From a virus: a stretch of DNA of 42,557 nt. Location: the IMG/VR virus record IMGVR_UViG_3300046463_001303, positions 1-42,557 of that record; one strand, written 5' to 3'. The notes beneath the pieces are model-generated. The model saw nothing but the letters and a program-made list of their open reading frames with translations, ran no database searches and was not told the DNA's origin. A program made the position numbers and the translations under genes. This document shows, one piece after another, positions 13,168-20,215 of the stretch. Numbering within the stretch: the stretch's first letter is position 1; each line of letters starts with the position of its first letter.

Positions 13168-13946
13168 GTGTTCAAGCAATGTCCTGGGCACTGTCCCGCC
13201 GCGACCTCGGGAAAGACTCGAGCGCGCGCCACGTGCTGCTGTGCCTGGCCAACTACGCCGGTACCGATGGCCGTGGCGCCTTCCCATCCGCGAAGACCCT
13301 GACTGACGACACCGGCCTATCGGAGCGCACGGTGCGCCTGAAGCTCGACCTGTTGGAAGAGCGCGGCCTGATTGTTCGCGGTAACCAGGCACTGGCAGCC
13401 GTGTACATCGATCGCCATGACCGCCGTCCGGTTGTGTACGACCTTCTCATCAAGCGGGGTGCAGCAGTTGCACCCCGTGAAGATGGAACGGGGTGCAGCC
13501 AGCAACAGAACGGGGTGCAGCCTACGACAGAACGGGGTGCAGCCACTGCACCCAATACATCAATTAACCATCAAGTAACCGAACAGCAGCAGCCGCATGA
13601 ATTTGCCGACGTGCTGGACGAGCAGGACCGCGCCGCCGCCGAAGCGCTGGAGCAATCCACCGATGCCCGCAAGCGCTTCTCGATGTTCGCCGAATGGTTG
13701 CCACGGGCAGGAACCTTGAACGCCCAGCTGGTGATCCTTGGCGTGCCGGACTCAGCGCTCGAAAACGCTGACGTGATCGGCTCGTTCATGGGCTTCCACG
13801 TTGCCAAACCCGAGATCCGCGACACCGACGGCGGCTGGTGCCACCGCCTGGCCAAGTGGATCAAGCGCCAGGCCACCGAGAGCGCCAGCGCTGCCGACGC
13901 CGGCGAAGCCCCGGGCGACTGGGCAGCCAAGGGGGTTCGCCTGTGA
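13164..13946 (+). CDS. O-like replication initiator with wHTH and C-terminal DnaT-like domain
   Basis: 260 residues from a GTG overlapping the previous stop (GTGA). Residues 1-95 form a winged HTH of the phage replication O kind (SSARHVLLCLANYAGTDGRG, then LSERTVRLKLDLLEERGLI). A low-complexity linker (~95-140) is encoded by the iterons at 13452-13553. The end (FSMFAEWLPRAG, GSFMGFHVAKPE, WCHRLAKWIKRQ) matches DnaT/primosomal C-terminal domains that contact single-stranded DNA. It probably melts the origin lying inside its own gene and recruits the P-like protein. Confidence 0.85.
   Translation: MSVQAMSWALSRRDLGKDSSARHVLLCLANYAGTDGRGAFPSAKTLTDDTGLSERTVRLKLDLLEERGLIVRGNQALAAVYIDRHDRRPVVYDLLIKRGAAVAPREDGTGCSQQQNGVQPTTERGAATAPNTSINHQVTEQQQPHEFADVLDEQDRAAAEALEQSTDARKRFSMFAEWLPRAGTLNAQLVILGVPDSALENADVIGSFMGFHVAKPEIRDTDGGWCHRLAKWIKRQATESASAADAGEAPGDWAAKGVRL
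13452..13580 (+). other. Candidate replication origin: iterons plus AT-rich flank
   Basis: GAACGGGGTGCAGCC occurs at 13486, 13508 and 13530, exactly 22 bases apart. A degenerate copy starts at 13452, and inverted cores lie at 13469-13477 (TGCACCCCG) and 13547-13553. CGGGGTGCA and TGCACCCCG (13455-13477) form a dyad. The sequence turns AT-rich from 13554 to 13580. The iterons lie within the O-like gene, as in lambda. Confidence 0.7.
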
Positions 13947-14617
13947 AGACTGCAACCAGCGTGCGCGACCTGATCGCCACCCGCCGTACCGACCCAACGT
14001 ACCAGGCACCCGTCGAGCCCGGCGCGGTAGCGGTTGACCCGTCCACCCAAACGGTGATCGACGACCTGTTCCTGCGCCTGCGCGGTGCCTGCGGTGCCTG
14101 GCGCCAGTCCTGGCCCACCGAAGCCGTCATGAACGCTTCGAAGCTGGAGTGGCTGGGCGAGTTCATGCGCTCCGGTATCAACCGCATGGAACAGATCGAC
14201 CACGGCATGCGCGTGCTCAGCGCGAGCAAGGTGGCATTCGTGCCGGCGCCCGGTGTGTTCGTGAGCTGGTGCTTCGCGCCGGAAGGTCTTGGCCTGCCAA
14301 GCGTCGAGAAGGCCTACGCCCAGGGCCTGCGCAATTGCCACCCGGCCGTGCGCGACGGCGCCAAGTGGATGCACCCGGCCGTGTATCACGCCACCGCCGC
14401 CGCCGGCTTTCACAGCCTGCCGCTGCTGTCCCGCGAGCTGGGCATGGCCTCGTTCGAGAAGCACTACCTGGCCCAGTGCCGGAAGCTGTGGCAGGGCGAA
14501 CAGCTCGGCCCCGTGCCCAAGGCCGAGATAGCGCCGCCGGCACCGCCTAGGACTGTTGAAGTGGGGCAGGCCGCGCTAGCGGCACTGCGTTCGAAAAGAT
14601 CAGGAGCGAAATCATGA
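13943..14617 (+). CDS. Replication protein P-like (helicase loader)
   Basis: 224 residues from a GTG that overlaps the O-like stop. FLRLRGACGAWRQSWPTEAV, KLEWLGEFMRSGINRMEQID and KVAFVPAPGVFVSWC match the lambda replication protein P family (PF06992), which brings host DnaB to the O-origin complex. The C-terminus (APPAPPRTVEVGQAALAALR) is a loose tail. The gene order O-P and tight overlap support it. Length is close to lambda P (233). Confidence 0.85.
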   Translation: MKTATSVRDLIATRRTDPTYQAPVEPGAVAVDPSTQTVIDDLFLRLRGACGAWRQSWPTEAVMNASKLEWLGEFMRSGINRMEQIDHGMRVLSASKVAFVPAPGVFVSWCFAPEGLGLPSVEKAYAQGLRNCHPAVRDGAKWMHPAVYHATAAAGFHSLPLLSRELGMASFEKHYLAQCRKLWQGEQLGPVPKAEIAPPAPPRTVEVGQAALAALRSKRSGAKS

Positions 14618-14832
14618 GCGCATTGGATACCCAGGTTGCAGGCGGCCACTACAAGTCGCTGAAGATTCAGCCCATCGAGTACATCCACGCCAACGGCATC
14701 CCGTTCGCTGAAGGCAGCGTGATCAAGTACGTCACCCGGTGGCGCGACAAGGGCGGCATCGCCGACCTGCAGAAGGCCCGTCACTTCCTTGACCTGCTGA
14801 TCGAGCTCGAAGAAAAGGCGGTGAAGCCATGA
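14614..14832 (+). CDS. DUF3310 (SaV-like) protein
   Basis: 72 residues with the DUF3310 signature: DTQVAGGHYKSLKIQPIEYI, VIKYVTRWRDKGGIADLQKA, RHFLDLLIELEE. This small fold is widespread in phages; some members are fused to nucleotide-metabolism enzymes, but the activity is not established. ATG overlaps the P-like stop (ATGA) and its own stop overlaps the next start. Confidence 0.9.
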   Translation: MSALDTQVAGGHYKSLKIQPIEYIHANGIPFAEGSVIKYVTRWRDKGGIADLQKARHFLDLLIELEEKAVKP

Positions 14833-14999
14833 AGCGCTCCGACGTACTTCAGATTGTGGCCGTACTGTGGTTCATCGCGGCGTCTCTGCAGAGTACTGGC
14901 TCTGGAGAAGCCGTTGCATGCATGGCGCTGTTCGCGCTGTGCGGAATCTTGTCTCTGGTCCATCTGTTCTGGCTCGAGCGCGAGGTACAGAAACCATGA
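14829..14999 (+). CDS. Small two-helix membrane protein (56 aa)
   Basis: 56 residues starting MKRSDVLQIVAVLWFIAASL, with hydrophobic stretches at about 6-20 and 29-47 (CMALFALCGILSLVHLF) separated by a polar turn, and a charged end. It overlaps both neighbours as ATGA, filling the interval exactly. No family recognised. A membrane protein among replication genes may be a moron or an exclusion factor; nothing in the sequence decides this. Confidence 0.75.
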   Translation: MKRSDVLQIVAVLWFIAASLQSTGSGEAVACMALFALCGILSLVHLFWLEREVQKP

Positions 15000-15307
15000 G
15001 CATCCGCCAAACCAAGCTGACCAAGGCCGCCCGTGGCCGCGAGTGCCAGATCCGTGTGCCGGGCGTGTGCAACGGCAACCCGGAAACCACCGTGCTGGCC
15101 CACTACCGCCTGGCGGGCACCAACGGCATGGGCTGCAAGCCGAATGACTTCCAAGGCGCCTGGGCCTGCTCTGCCTGCCATGACCATGTCGACGGCCGCA
15201 GTGCCAGTCGCCGCGGTGCCGATCGTGAAGAGGCCCGCCTGCTGCACGCCGAGGGCGTCATGCGCACCCAGGACATTCTGATTCGTGAAGGGAAGGTGGC
15301 ATCGTGA
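14996..15307 (+). CDS. DUF1364/YbcO-like nuclease-domain protein
   Basis: 103 residues. KLTKAARGRECQIRVPGVCN, TTVLAHYRLAGTNGMGCKPN and GAWACSACHDHVDGR match DUF1364 (PF07102), typified by YbcO of a lambdoid prophage. Cysteines at CQ..C and CSACHD with the histidine make a zinc-stabilised HNH-like core. Such proteins sit in the nin region near recombination genes. ATG overlaps the preceding stop (ATGA). Confidence 0.85.
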   Translation: MSIRQTKLTKAARGRECQIRVPGVCNGNPETTVLAHYRLAGTNGMGCKPNDFQGAWACSACHDHVDGRSASRRGADREEARLLHAEGVMRTQDILIREGKVAS

Positions 15308-15702
15308 GCGATTCCTGCGAACTGAAACGCCTCGCCGAGCACTACATCAAGCTCCACGGTGACTCCTGGCACGCCGAGGAATCAAGGGCACTTGATTCGC
15401 TGCCGACGTTCTCTTCGGAGTGGTTCGTCGCGGCGGCAAGTCCGAAAGCCGTGCTGGGGCTGATCAAGGACTCAGAGCGCAACCAGCGCATGCTGTTGGC
15501 CGCATGCTTGGACCTTGGTGCTATCGGCGAGGCCTTGGGGGCAGACATGAACAGCGATGGCGATGAAATACTGGGCATTGTCGTGGACCTCAAGGCGCAG
15601 AACAGCAGGCTGCTTAGCTTCCTGTCCGACATCAGCAAGACGTCTGGCGACAATGGGTCGGTCATGGTCGCGCGTGAACTGCTCAAGGAGTTCGGCCAAT
15701 GA
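15304..15702 (+). CDS. Phage protein of unknown function (nin region)
   Basis: 132 residues from a GTG overlapping the previous stop. The sequence is helical and acidic, with ELKRLAEHYIKLHGDSWHAE at the start and ILGIVVDLKAQNSRLLSFLS, a coiled-coil-like stretch, near the end. It recalls Ea22-like accessory proteins only loosely. No catalytic or membrane motif. Confidence 0.65.
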   Translation: MSDSCELKRLAEHYIKLHGDSWHAEESRALDSLPTFSSEWFVAAASPKAVLGLIKDSERNQRMLLAACLDLGAIGEALGADMNSDGDEILGIVVDLKAQNSRLLSFLSDISKTSGDNGSVMVARELLKEFGQ

Positions 15703-16130
15703 AGCCGGCCGCTATGAAAGCCTTCGGCCCGCGCGCCGCCCGCGCCAAGCCAGCTGACCGCGAAGGCCAGGAGCAGGCGGCGCTGATGCGCGAGGTTGAG
15801 CTTCGGTATCCAGAGGCCTTCAAGCTGATCTACCACGTGCCCAACGGAGGGCACCGGCACAAGGCCGTGGCCGCGAAGTTGAAAGGGCAGGGCGTCAAGG
15901 CCGGTGTGCCGGACCTGGTGCTTCCGATGGCGCGCGGTGGGCACTTTGGCCTGTACATCGAGTTCAAGGCCATGCCGCCGTTCGACGCTGCGGTGTCGGC
16001 CAGCCAGGACGCTTACATTCAGGCCCTGATCGCCCAGGGCTATCTCGCGGTGGTGTGCCGCGGGCACATCGATGCGCTGGAGTGCCTGCGGGCGTACCTG
16101 CTCCAGCCCCCAACGAGGGTCGCAGCGTGA
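15699..16130 (+). CDS. VRR-NUC domain nuclease
   Basis: 143 residues. The core LIYHVPNGGHRHKAVAAKLK, GVKAGVPDLVLPMARGGHFG and LYIEFKA has the VRR-NUC motif: GVPDL carries the metal-binding aspartate and EFK the glutamate and lysine. VRR-NUC enzymes cut branched DNA and are used by phages for recombination or Holliday-junction processing before packaging. ATG overlaps the previous stop. Confidence 0.9.
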   Translation: MKPAAMKAFGPRAARAKPADREGQEQAALMREVELRYPEAFKLIYHVPNGGHRHKAVAAKLKGQGVKAGVPDLVLPMARGGHFGLYIEFKAMPPFDAAVSASQDAYIQALIAQGYLAVVCRGHIDALECLRAYLLQPPTRVAA

Positions 16131-17422
16131 CAATGATCGTGGCTTTCTCAGACGCCGAGCTGCGCCGACGCGCCGATGACCCGGCCTCGGTGCTGATGCG
16201 CGACCCGCGCCACCCAGGCCTGTACTTCCGCTTCACCGAAGCCCGGCCACGAGGCACCTGGAGTCTGGTGGTGCGCAAGAAGTGGTTGCGCATAGGGTCC
16301 TATCCCGAGCTGTCGGCCAAGACTGTACTGGCGGCGCTGCCGGAAACCCGTCAACGACTCGGCGCCGACGCCAAGGCCACTGCCGCCATTTGCCCATGGG
16401 CAACGCTCGGCGAGCTGCTGGCATGGTACAGCGACAGAATGGGTCGCGACCGGCACCTGTCGGCCAAGCGCAAGAACACTGCGAAGTCTGCTATTGCCTG
16501 CCACTTGATCCCGCGCGTGGGAGGCCTGACCTTCGCCGAGATCGATCGCGCCACACTCGACACCACGCTGATGTGGCCGCTGCAGGAAAGCCTGTCGCTC
16601 GAATTCGTGCGGCTGATCTTCGCGCTGCTGGTGCTGGCCTGCCGCCAAGCGTTCGTCTTGGGCATGACCCCCTCCAACCCCATGGCCGGCATCAAATTCA
16701 GTGACTTCTCCAAGACCAAGATCAAGGCCAAGTCGGCGCGCCTGCGTGGTGTGCAGGTCGAGGGCCTGCTCGAGCAACTGGCCGAGGCCTTCGATCGACG
16801 CCCAGCCCACGGCATGCTGGCCTTGATGATGCTCTGCCATGGCACGCGCGTAGGGGAAACCCGTATGGCGCTCTGGTCGCACATCAGCCTGGCCGACCGC
16901 ACTTGGCACCTGCCAGCCGTACACACCAAGACCCGCGTCGAGCATTCGCTTCCACTTACAGAGCAGGTCTGCGCGCTGCTGAGCCGCTACCGCGCTGCCC
17001 AGGTCGCCATCGGCTACTCCGGCCAATACCTGTTCCCGGCGCGCCACGGCAAGGGCATGAGCGAGACCCAGGCAAGCATGGTGTTCACCCAGCTGGGGCA
17101 GGGCGAATGGACTAGTCACGACCTGCGCAAGTTAGCCCGCACCGGCTGGGCCGACCTCGGTATCGACTTCCTGATCGGCGAGATGCTGATCAACCACGCC
17201 ATGGGCCACAACGTGCAGGCCTACATCCACACCACCGTGGAAGCCCGCAAGCGTGAAGCCCTGGAGAAGTGGCACACCCATTTAGACGCCAAGGGATTTG
17301 ATGTGATTCACGGGTTGGAGGGAGTCGAAAACAAAAAGTCCAGCAACGGGCTACAGACCACGTCGCGCATGGGCTGCGAGGCATTTCAAGAATCAACCAT
17401 AGGCGAGGTTTCAAAAGCATGA
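16127..17422 (+). CDS. Second tyrosine recombinase, internal to the prophage
   Basis: 431 residues from GTG 16127 (GTGA overlap); ATG 16133 is an alternative. The N-terminal ~80 residues are an arm-binding-like region (GLYFRFTEARPRGTWSLVVR); core-binding helices follow (WATLGELLAWYSDRMGRDRH). The catalytic set is complete: R241, K268, H331 and R334 in HDLR, H357 and Y366. It lies in the nin-like region far from the attachment end, within an overlapping operon, so it is phage-resident rather than a second insertion. Candidate roles are resolution of genome multimers or a DNA-inversion function; integration is done by the other enzyme. Confidence 0.9.
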   Translation: MTMIVAFSDAELRRRADDPASVLMRDPRHPGLYFRFTEARPRGTWSLVVRKKWLRIGSYPELSAKTVLAALPETRQRLGADAKATAAICPWATLGELLAWYSDRMGRDRHLSAKRKNTAKSAIACHLIPRVGGLTFAEIDRATLDTTLMWPLQESLSLEFVRLIFALLVLACRQAFVLGMTPSNPMAGIKFSDFSKTKIKAKSARLRGVQVEGLLEQLAEAFDRRPAHGMLALMMLCHGTRVGETRMALWSHISLADRTWHLPAVHTKTRVEHSLPLTEQVCALLSRYRAAQVAIGYSGQYLFPARHGKGMSETQASMVFTQLGQGEWTSHDLRKLARTGWADLGIDFLIGEMLINHAMGHNVQAYIHTTVEARKREALEKWHTHLDAKGFDVIHGLEGVENKKSSNGLQTTSRMGCEAFQESTIGEVSKA

Positions 17423-17625
17423 AAAGTGTACGGCGAGACCTCTTTTCACCTCGGGTAAGCATGTGGCAGCACGCGATGACACTCATCGCTGTCGGCATCG
17501 CTGCCTACTCACATGGGTCGACAGCAGGTGTTATCGGCGCGGCTATGTTCTTCGTTGTGAGCGCACCGGCCGGAGCAATGCTTTCGATTGCCTTGGCAGT
17601 TATCGAAGAGCGCAGCCAGCCATGA
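17419..17625 (+). CDS. Small membrane protein
   Basis: 68 residues with two hydrophobic segments (MTLIAVGIAAYSHGS and VIGAAMFFVVSAPAGAML then LSIALAVI) and a basic start. It overlaps the recombinase (ATGA) and the next gene (ATGA). Its position before the late switch could suit a holin-like or exclusion role, but no family is recognised. Confidence 0.7.
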   Translation: MKSVRRDLFSPRVSMWQHAMTLIAVGIAAYSHGSTAGVIGAAMFFVVSAPAGAMLSIALAVIEERSQP

Positions 17626-17942
17626 ATAAGCGCCACGGACCAGAATTCCGCGCCGCCCATCTCGACCTTGCCAAGTGCCCGACGTGCCGGGGCAGGGCGG
17701 TGGTGCCCGGCGTGTTCCATGAGCTGGCCTGCGTGCAGTGCCACGCTTCCGGCTGGGTCTCGGCCGACACCGGTGAGGCGCTGCCTCTGGAGGTGCTGGT
17801 GACTCAGCTGAGCATCCGTCTACAGGCCGCTGACCACCAGATCGAACAATTGAAGCGCCCGGTGCCGATGAATGGCCCGGCCGCGCAGTACGACCAGAAC
17901 AACCGCCGCGGCGCCGGCGGCACGAACTACACAGGGGATTGA
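17622..17942 (+). CDS. Zinc-ribbon-like phage protein
   Basis: 106 residues. CPTCRGRAVV and CVQCHASGW, about 20 residues apart, form a four-cysteine zinc ribbon at roughly 18-45; the rest is helical and then polar (AAQYDQNNRRGAGGTNY). It lies directly upstream of the Q-position gene. It could assist antitermination or DNA binding, but this is inferred from the ribbon and location only. Confidence 0.7.
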   Translation: MNKRHGPEFRAAHLDLAKCPTCRGRAVVPGVFHELACVQCHASGWVSADTGEALPLEVLVTQLSIRLQAADHQIEQLKRPVPMNGPAAQYDQNNRRGAGGTNYTGD

Positions 17943-17945
17943 GCT

Positions 17946-18509
17946 ATGGGCATCTATAAAGACGTGATGGGCACCCTGGTGCGGGTGCTGGCCGCCGACA
18001 ACATCGACAACAGCACCAAGCAGTCCTGGCAAAAGCTGATCGACGCCGACGCGCGCCAAGGCGGCACCGGCAGCACGATCTCGGTCCGTGACAAGTTCGA
18101 TTACGACTGCTGCCTGTACGCGCTGCTGCATCGCGAGCTGGCCCCGGCGCAGTGGGATGTGCTGGTGGCCAAGTACTCCACGCACAAAGCCAACAAGGTG
18201 GCAGCGATCGGGCGCCTGGTCAGCCGCATGAGCACGCCGGCCCCTCAGCTGTTCGTCTACAAGGCGCTCACCGCCTGGGCAATCCCCAAGCTCAAGGGTG
18301 TGCAGACCGGCAAGCGCTCCACCGACATGATCGTGCTGCCCGCCGAGTTCTACGACATGAACAGCTGGGACCCTGACGGCTCGCCAGAGCGCACTCGCCG
18401 CAACTGGCGAGCCGGCATCCACAAGCGTTTGGAGCAGCTGGAAGAGGCCGCAGTGATCCATGCCACCGAGATCTTCGACGCCGAACAAATCTTCGTCGAC
18501 GCCGCTTGA
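17946..18509 (+). CDS. Putative late regulator in the position of antiterminator Q
   Basis: 187 residues, mainly helical and basic: CLYALLHRELAPAQWDVLVA, KVAAIGRLVSRMSTPAPQLF and RRNWRAGIHKRLEQLEEAAV. I see no diagnostic Q motif, so the name rests on context: last gene of the early operon, followed at once by a strong promoter candidate (its -35 overlaps the stop region), a terminator and the late genes. That is the lambda Q-pR'-tR' order. An alternative is a crossover-junction or structural accessory protein. Confidence 0.6.
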   Translation: MGIYKDVMGTLVRVLAADNIDNSTKQSWQKLIDADARQGGTGSTISVRDKFDYDCCLYALLHRELAPAQWDVLVAKYSTHKANKVAAIGRLVSRMSTPAPQLFVYKALTAWAIPKLKGVQTGKRSTDMIVLPAEFYDMNSWDPDGSPERTRRNWRAGIHKRLEQLEEAAVIHATEIFDAEQIFVDAA

Positions 18510-18535
18510 CCATGATGGCCGTTTGGCCGTAAATT
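18506..18535 (+). promoter_or_regulatory. Candidate late promoter (pR'-like)
   Basis: TTGACC (18506-18511), an 18-base spacer and TAAATT (18530-18535) form a near-consensus sigma-70 promoter. The -35 overlaps the stop codon of the Q-position gene. Transcription would begin near 18542 and reach a terminator after about 40 bases. Confidence 0.6.
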
Positions 18536-18578
18536 ACTCCAATCATGTCGATCTTGCGCGTATGAGAGAGACACCAGA

Positions 18579-18605
18579 AGCCCCGCCACTGTGCGGGGCT
18601 TTTTC
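18579..18605 (+). terminator. Strong terminator before the phage tRNA (tR'-like)
   Basis: AGCCCCGC (18579-18586) and GCGGGGCT (18593-18600) form a perfect 8-base-pair stem with a six-base loop and a T run. It stands between the late promoter candidate and all late genes, so late transcription would require antitermination. Confidence 0.85.
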
Positions 18606-18610
18606 GTTTC

Positions 18611-18687
18611 TGCAGGGTGGAGAAGCGGCCTATCTCGCCGGGCTCATATCCCGGAGATCGCTCGTTCGAATCGAGCCCCTGCAACCA
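18611..18687 (+). tRNA. Phage tRNA, anticodon CAT, initiator (fMet)-like
   Basis: A 77-base cloverleaf with encoded CCA. Acceptor TGCAGGG pairs with CCCTGCA; the D stem GAGA pairs with TCTC; the anticodon stem CCGGG/CCCGG closes the loop CTCATAT; the T arm is GCTCG-TTCGAAT-CGAGC. Three consecutive G:C pairs flank the anticodon loop, an A11:T24 pair is present and the 1:72 pair is weak (T:A). In bacteria these features mark initiator rather than elongator tRNA-Met. Discriminator A73 is kept. An isoleucine CAT tRNA is the alternative, but it lacks the three G:C pairs. Confidence 0.9.
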
Positions 18688-18749
18688 TTTCAGTGCTGCT
18701 CCTCAGTGCATTTGCCCGTGCCATGCGGGCCCTTTAATTCGGAGTAACG

Positions 18750-19121
18750 ATGGACCCTACTGACCTCGGCCCAGGAACAGCCACTTGGCTGGGCGGTAGT
18801 GGCACGGTCCTGCTCGCGGCCTTCCTGTGGTTGCGGAAGTTCCTCTCGCGGGACGCCACTGATCGCGCCATGGACAACGCCGATATCGGCACCGTCCGGC
18901 GCTTGAACGAGCTACTAGACATAGAGCGAACGAGAGCCAACGCCGCAGAGGCGCGGGCTGATCAGTTCGCCAAGGAGCGCAACGATCTCGTTGCCGCAGT
19001 TGGAAAACTGGAAGGGAAAATAGAAGCCCTATCCAGCCAGGTAGCGAGCCTTACAGACAGAGTGGCCACGCAAAGCGCGGAGATTTCGCGCTTGCGGTCG
19101 CAACTCGGAGGCGCAGCTTGA
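18750..19121 (+). CDS. Membrane-anchored coiled-coil protein, possible holin-system component
   Basis: 123 residues. One membrane segment near the N-terminus (WLGGSGTVLLAAFLWL, ~13-28) is followed by a long coiled coil (IGTVRRLNELLDIERTRANA to the end). It opens the late operon, before terminase, where many Pseudomonas phages carry lysis-control genes. CGGAG lies 5 bases before the ATG, after a weak hairpin (18714-18730). Holin or anti-holin action is possible but unproven. Confidence 0.7.
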   Translation: MDPTDLGPGTATWLGGSGTVLLAAFLWLRKFLSRDATDRAMDNADIGTVRRLNELLDIERTRANAAEARADQFAKERNDLVAAVGKLEGKIEALSSQVASLTDRVATQSAEISRLRSQLGGAA

Positions 19122-19459
19122 TGGACAGATGTTCGATGGAATTCATCGCGCGGCGCTACTGGCGTCGTGTCGAGGTATGGGTGATTGCGGTGCTCTTGGT
19201 GGCCGGCGGAGCGGTGATAGGGTTCCAGTCTTCGCACTGGGCGTTGGCTCACTGGTACAGCGAGCAAGTCTCCGATGTCCGCAAGGGCTACGACGAGGCA
19301 CTGAAGCAGCGCGACCTGCGCCTGAACAAGCTGGCCGACAACACCGGCAAGGCTGCTGAGCAGGTGGAGCGCGCTGCCGACAAGGTGACACGTGCGGCCG
19401 ATACAGCAGACAAGGCAGCTACCAAGGCCACCGAGGCAGTAGACAGGGCATCGCAATGA
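19121..19459 (+). CDS. Membrane-anchored coiled-coil protein
   Basis: 112 residues. A membrane helix (VEVWVIAVLLVAGGAVIGF, ~17-35) is followed by an alanine-rich coiled coil (DNTGKAAEQVERAADKVTRA) with a heptad-like ADKA pattern. It resembles its neighbour in layout, and the pair may act together. ATG 19121 overlaps the previous stop (TGATG); an ATG at 19136 is possible. Role unknown; lysis timing or anti-holin is conceivable. Confidence 0.7.
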   Translation: MDRCSMEFIARRYWRRVEVWVIAVLLVAGGAVIGFQSSHWALAHWYSEQVSDVRKGYDEALKQRDLRLNKLADNTGKAAEQVERAADKVTRAADTADKAATKATEAVDRASQ

Positions 19460-19662
19460 GCATTCGCGCAGTGTTGTCGTTCATCAAATCGATCTTTATC
19501 AAGGAGCCGATTATGGCCACCACCCCAGTTGAGCCTATCGTTGAAACCCCAGCCACCACCTCTGTGGATACCGACAAGCTGAAGGCGCTGCTGGTAGCGC
19601 TCGGGCATTCGGTTGAAGCTGAGTGGGATCACCTGGTAGCGCTGGCCAAGGCGGAAGCCTGA
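19456..19662 (+). CDS. Small late-operon protein of unknown function
   Basis: Either 68 residues from ATG 19456 (ATGA overlap with the previous gene) or 49 residues from ATG 19513, which has AAGGAG 6 bases upstream. The longer form adds a hydrophobic start (AVLSFIKSIFIKEPI). The shared part is polar and then helical (DKLKALLVALGHSVEAEWDH). No family recognised. Confidence 0.6.
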   Translation: MSIRAVLSFIKSIFIKEPIMATTPVEPIVETPATTSVDTDKLKALLVALGHSVEAEWDHLVALAKAEA

Positions 19663-19665
19663 TCG

Positions 19666-19848
19666 ATGGCATGCAATGCCTGCGCAGCCAGACGCGCCAG
19701 GGCTTTACGTTGGGCTCAGGTGGCGTTGGAGAGGGCACGCACTTGGCTGCCCACGCCTTCCACTCACACCCCGGAGCAGCCCAGCGATGAAGCTCACGAC
19801 GCTGAAGAACAGGCTGCAGGTTCAGCCGGATCGGGTAGGCACCGTTGA
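19666..19848 (+). CDS. Small basic Cys-containing protein
   Basis: 60 residues starting MACNACAARRARALRWAQVA. The CNAC pair and arginine-rich helix recall tiny proteins found next to HNH genes in other Pseudomonas phages. The last 20 codons overlap the HNH gene in another frame, so the true end or reality of this gene is uncertain. Confidence 0.45.
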   Translation: MACNACAARRARALRWAQVALERARTWLPTPSTHTPEQPSDEAHDAEEQAAGSAGSGRHR

Positions 19849-20113
19849 CCCGAACTCATGGCGCGCGGCAAAGACAACCGCGCACCAGCGCGGGTACGGC
19901 TATCGATGGCAGAAGGCGCGCGAGGGCTGGCTCAACGCCCACCCGCTGTGTGCTTACTGCGAGCGCCTGGGCCGAGTCAGCTCTGGCAGCGTAGTCGACC
20001 ACATCGAGCCGCACCGTGGCGACATGGTCAAGTTCTGGGACCGCCGCAACTGGCAGACCCTATGCCGGCCATGCCATGACTCGGTGAAAAAAGCCGAAGA
20101 GGCTGGCCTATGA
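19787..20113 (+). CDS. HNH endonuclease beside terminase
   Basis: 108 residues with the HNH core: CAYC zinc pair, VVDHIEPHRGD (first His), WDRRNWQTLCRPCHDSVK (Asn, second Cys pair and last His). HNH enzymes next to terminase in HK97-type cos phages are known to stimulate cos cleavage with the terminase. The location directly before the candidate cos and TerS fits this role. ATG 19787 begins before the NSWR region typical of the family. Confidence 0.9.
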   Translation: MKLTTLKNRLQVQPDRVGTVDPNSWRAAKTTAHQRGYGYRWQKAREGWLNAHPLCAYCERLGRVSSGSVVDHIEPHRGDMVKFWDRRNWQTLCRPCHDSVKKAEEAGL

Positions 20114-20151
20114 CCGCTCGTCGGTAATGATGCGAATTCTCATTAACCAGT

Positions 20152-20215
20152 GCACCGATATGGTGCGATAGGCTGTCCCTATAGGGGGGGCGGTCAAAAT
20201 ATGGGCGGTCTATCG
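20152..20215 (+). other. Candidate cos region upstream of terS
   Basis: The 160-base gap before TerS holds a GCACC/GGTGC hairpin (20152-20166), the 10-base palindrome CCCTATAGGG (20177-20186), a run of seven G residues, and GGGCGGTC twice (20188 and 20203) around an AAAATAT stretch. A G-run with GGTCAAAA just before terS is common at cohesive-end sites of HK97-like phages. The cut position cannot be read from the sequence. Confidence 0.45.

Noticed and set aside
18611-18687. Phage tRNA as a second attachment site
   Set aside because: It is embedded between a phage terminator and late genes, no integrase lies beside it, and no repeat of its 3' end was seen elsewhere in the window.
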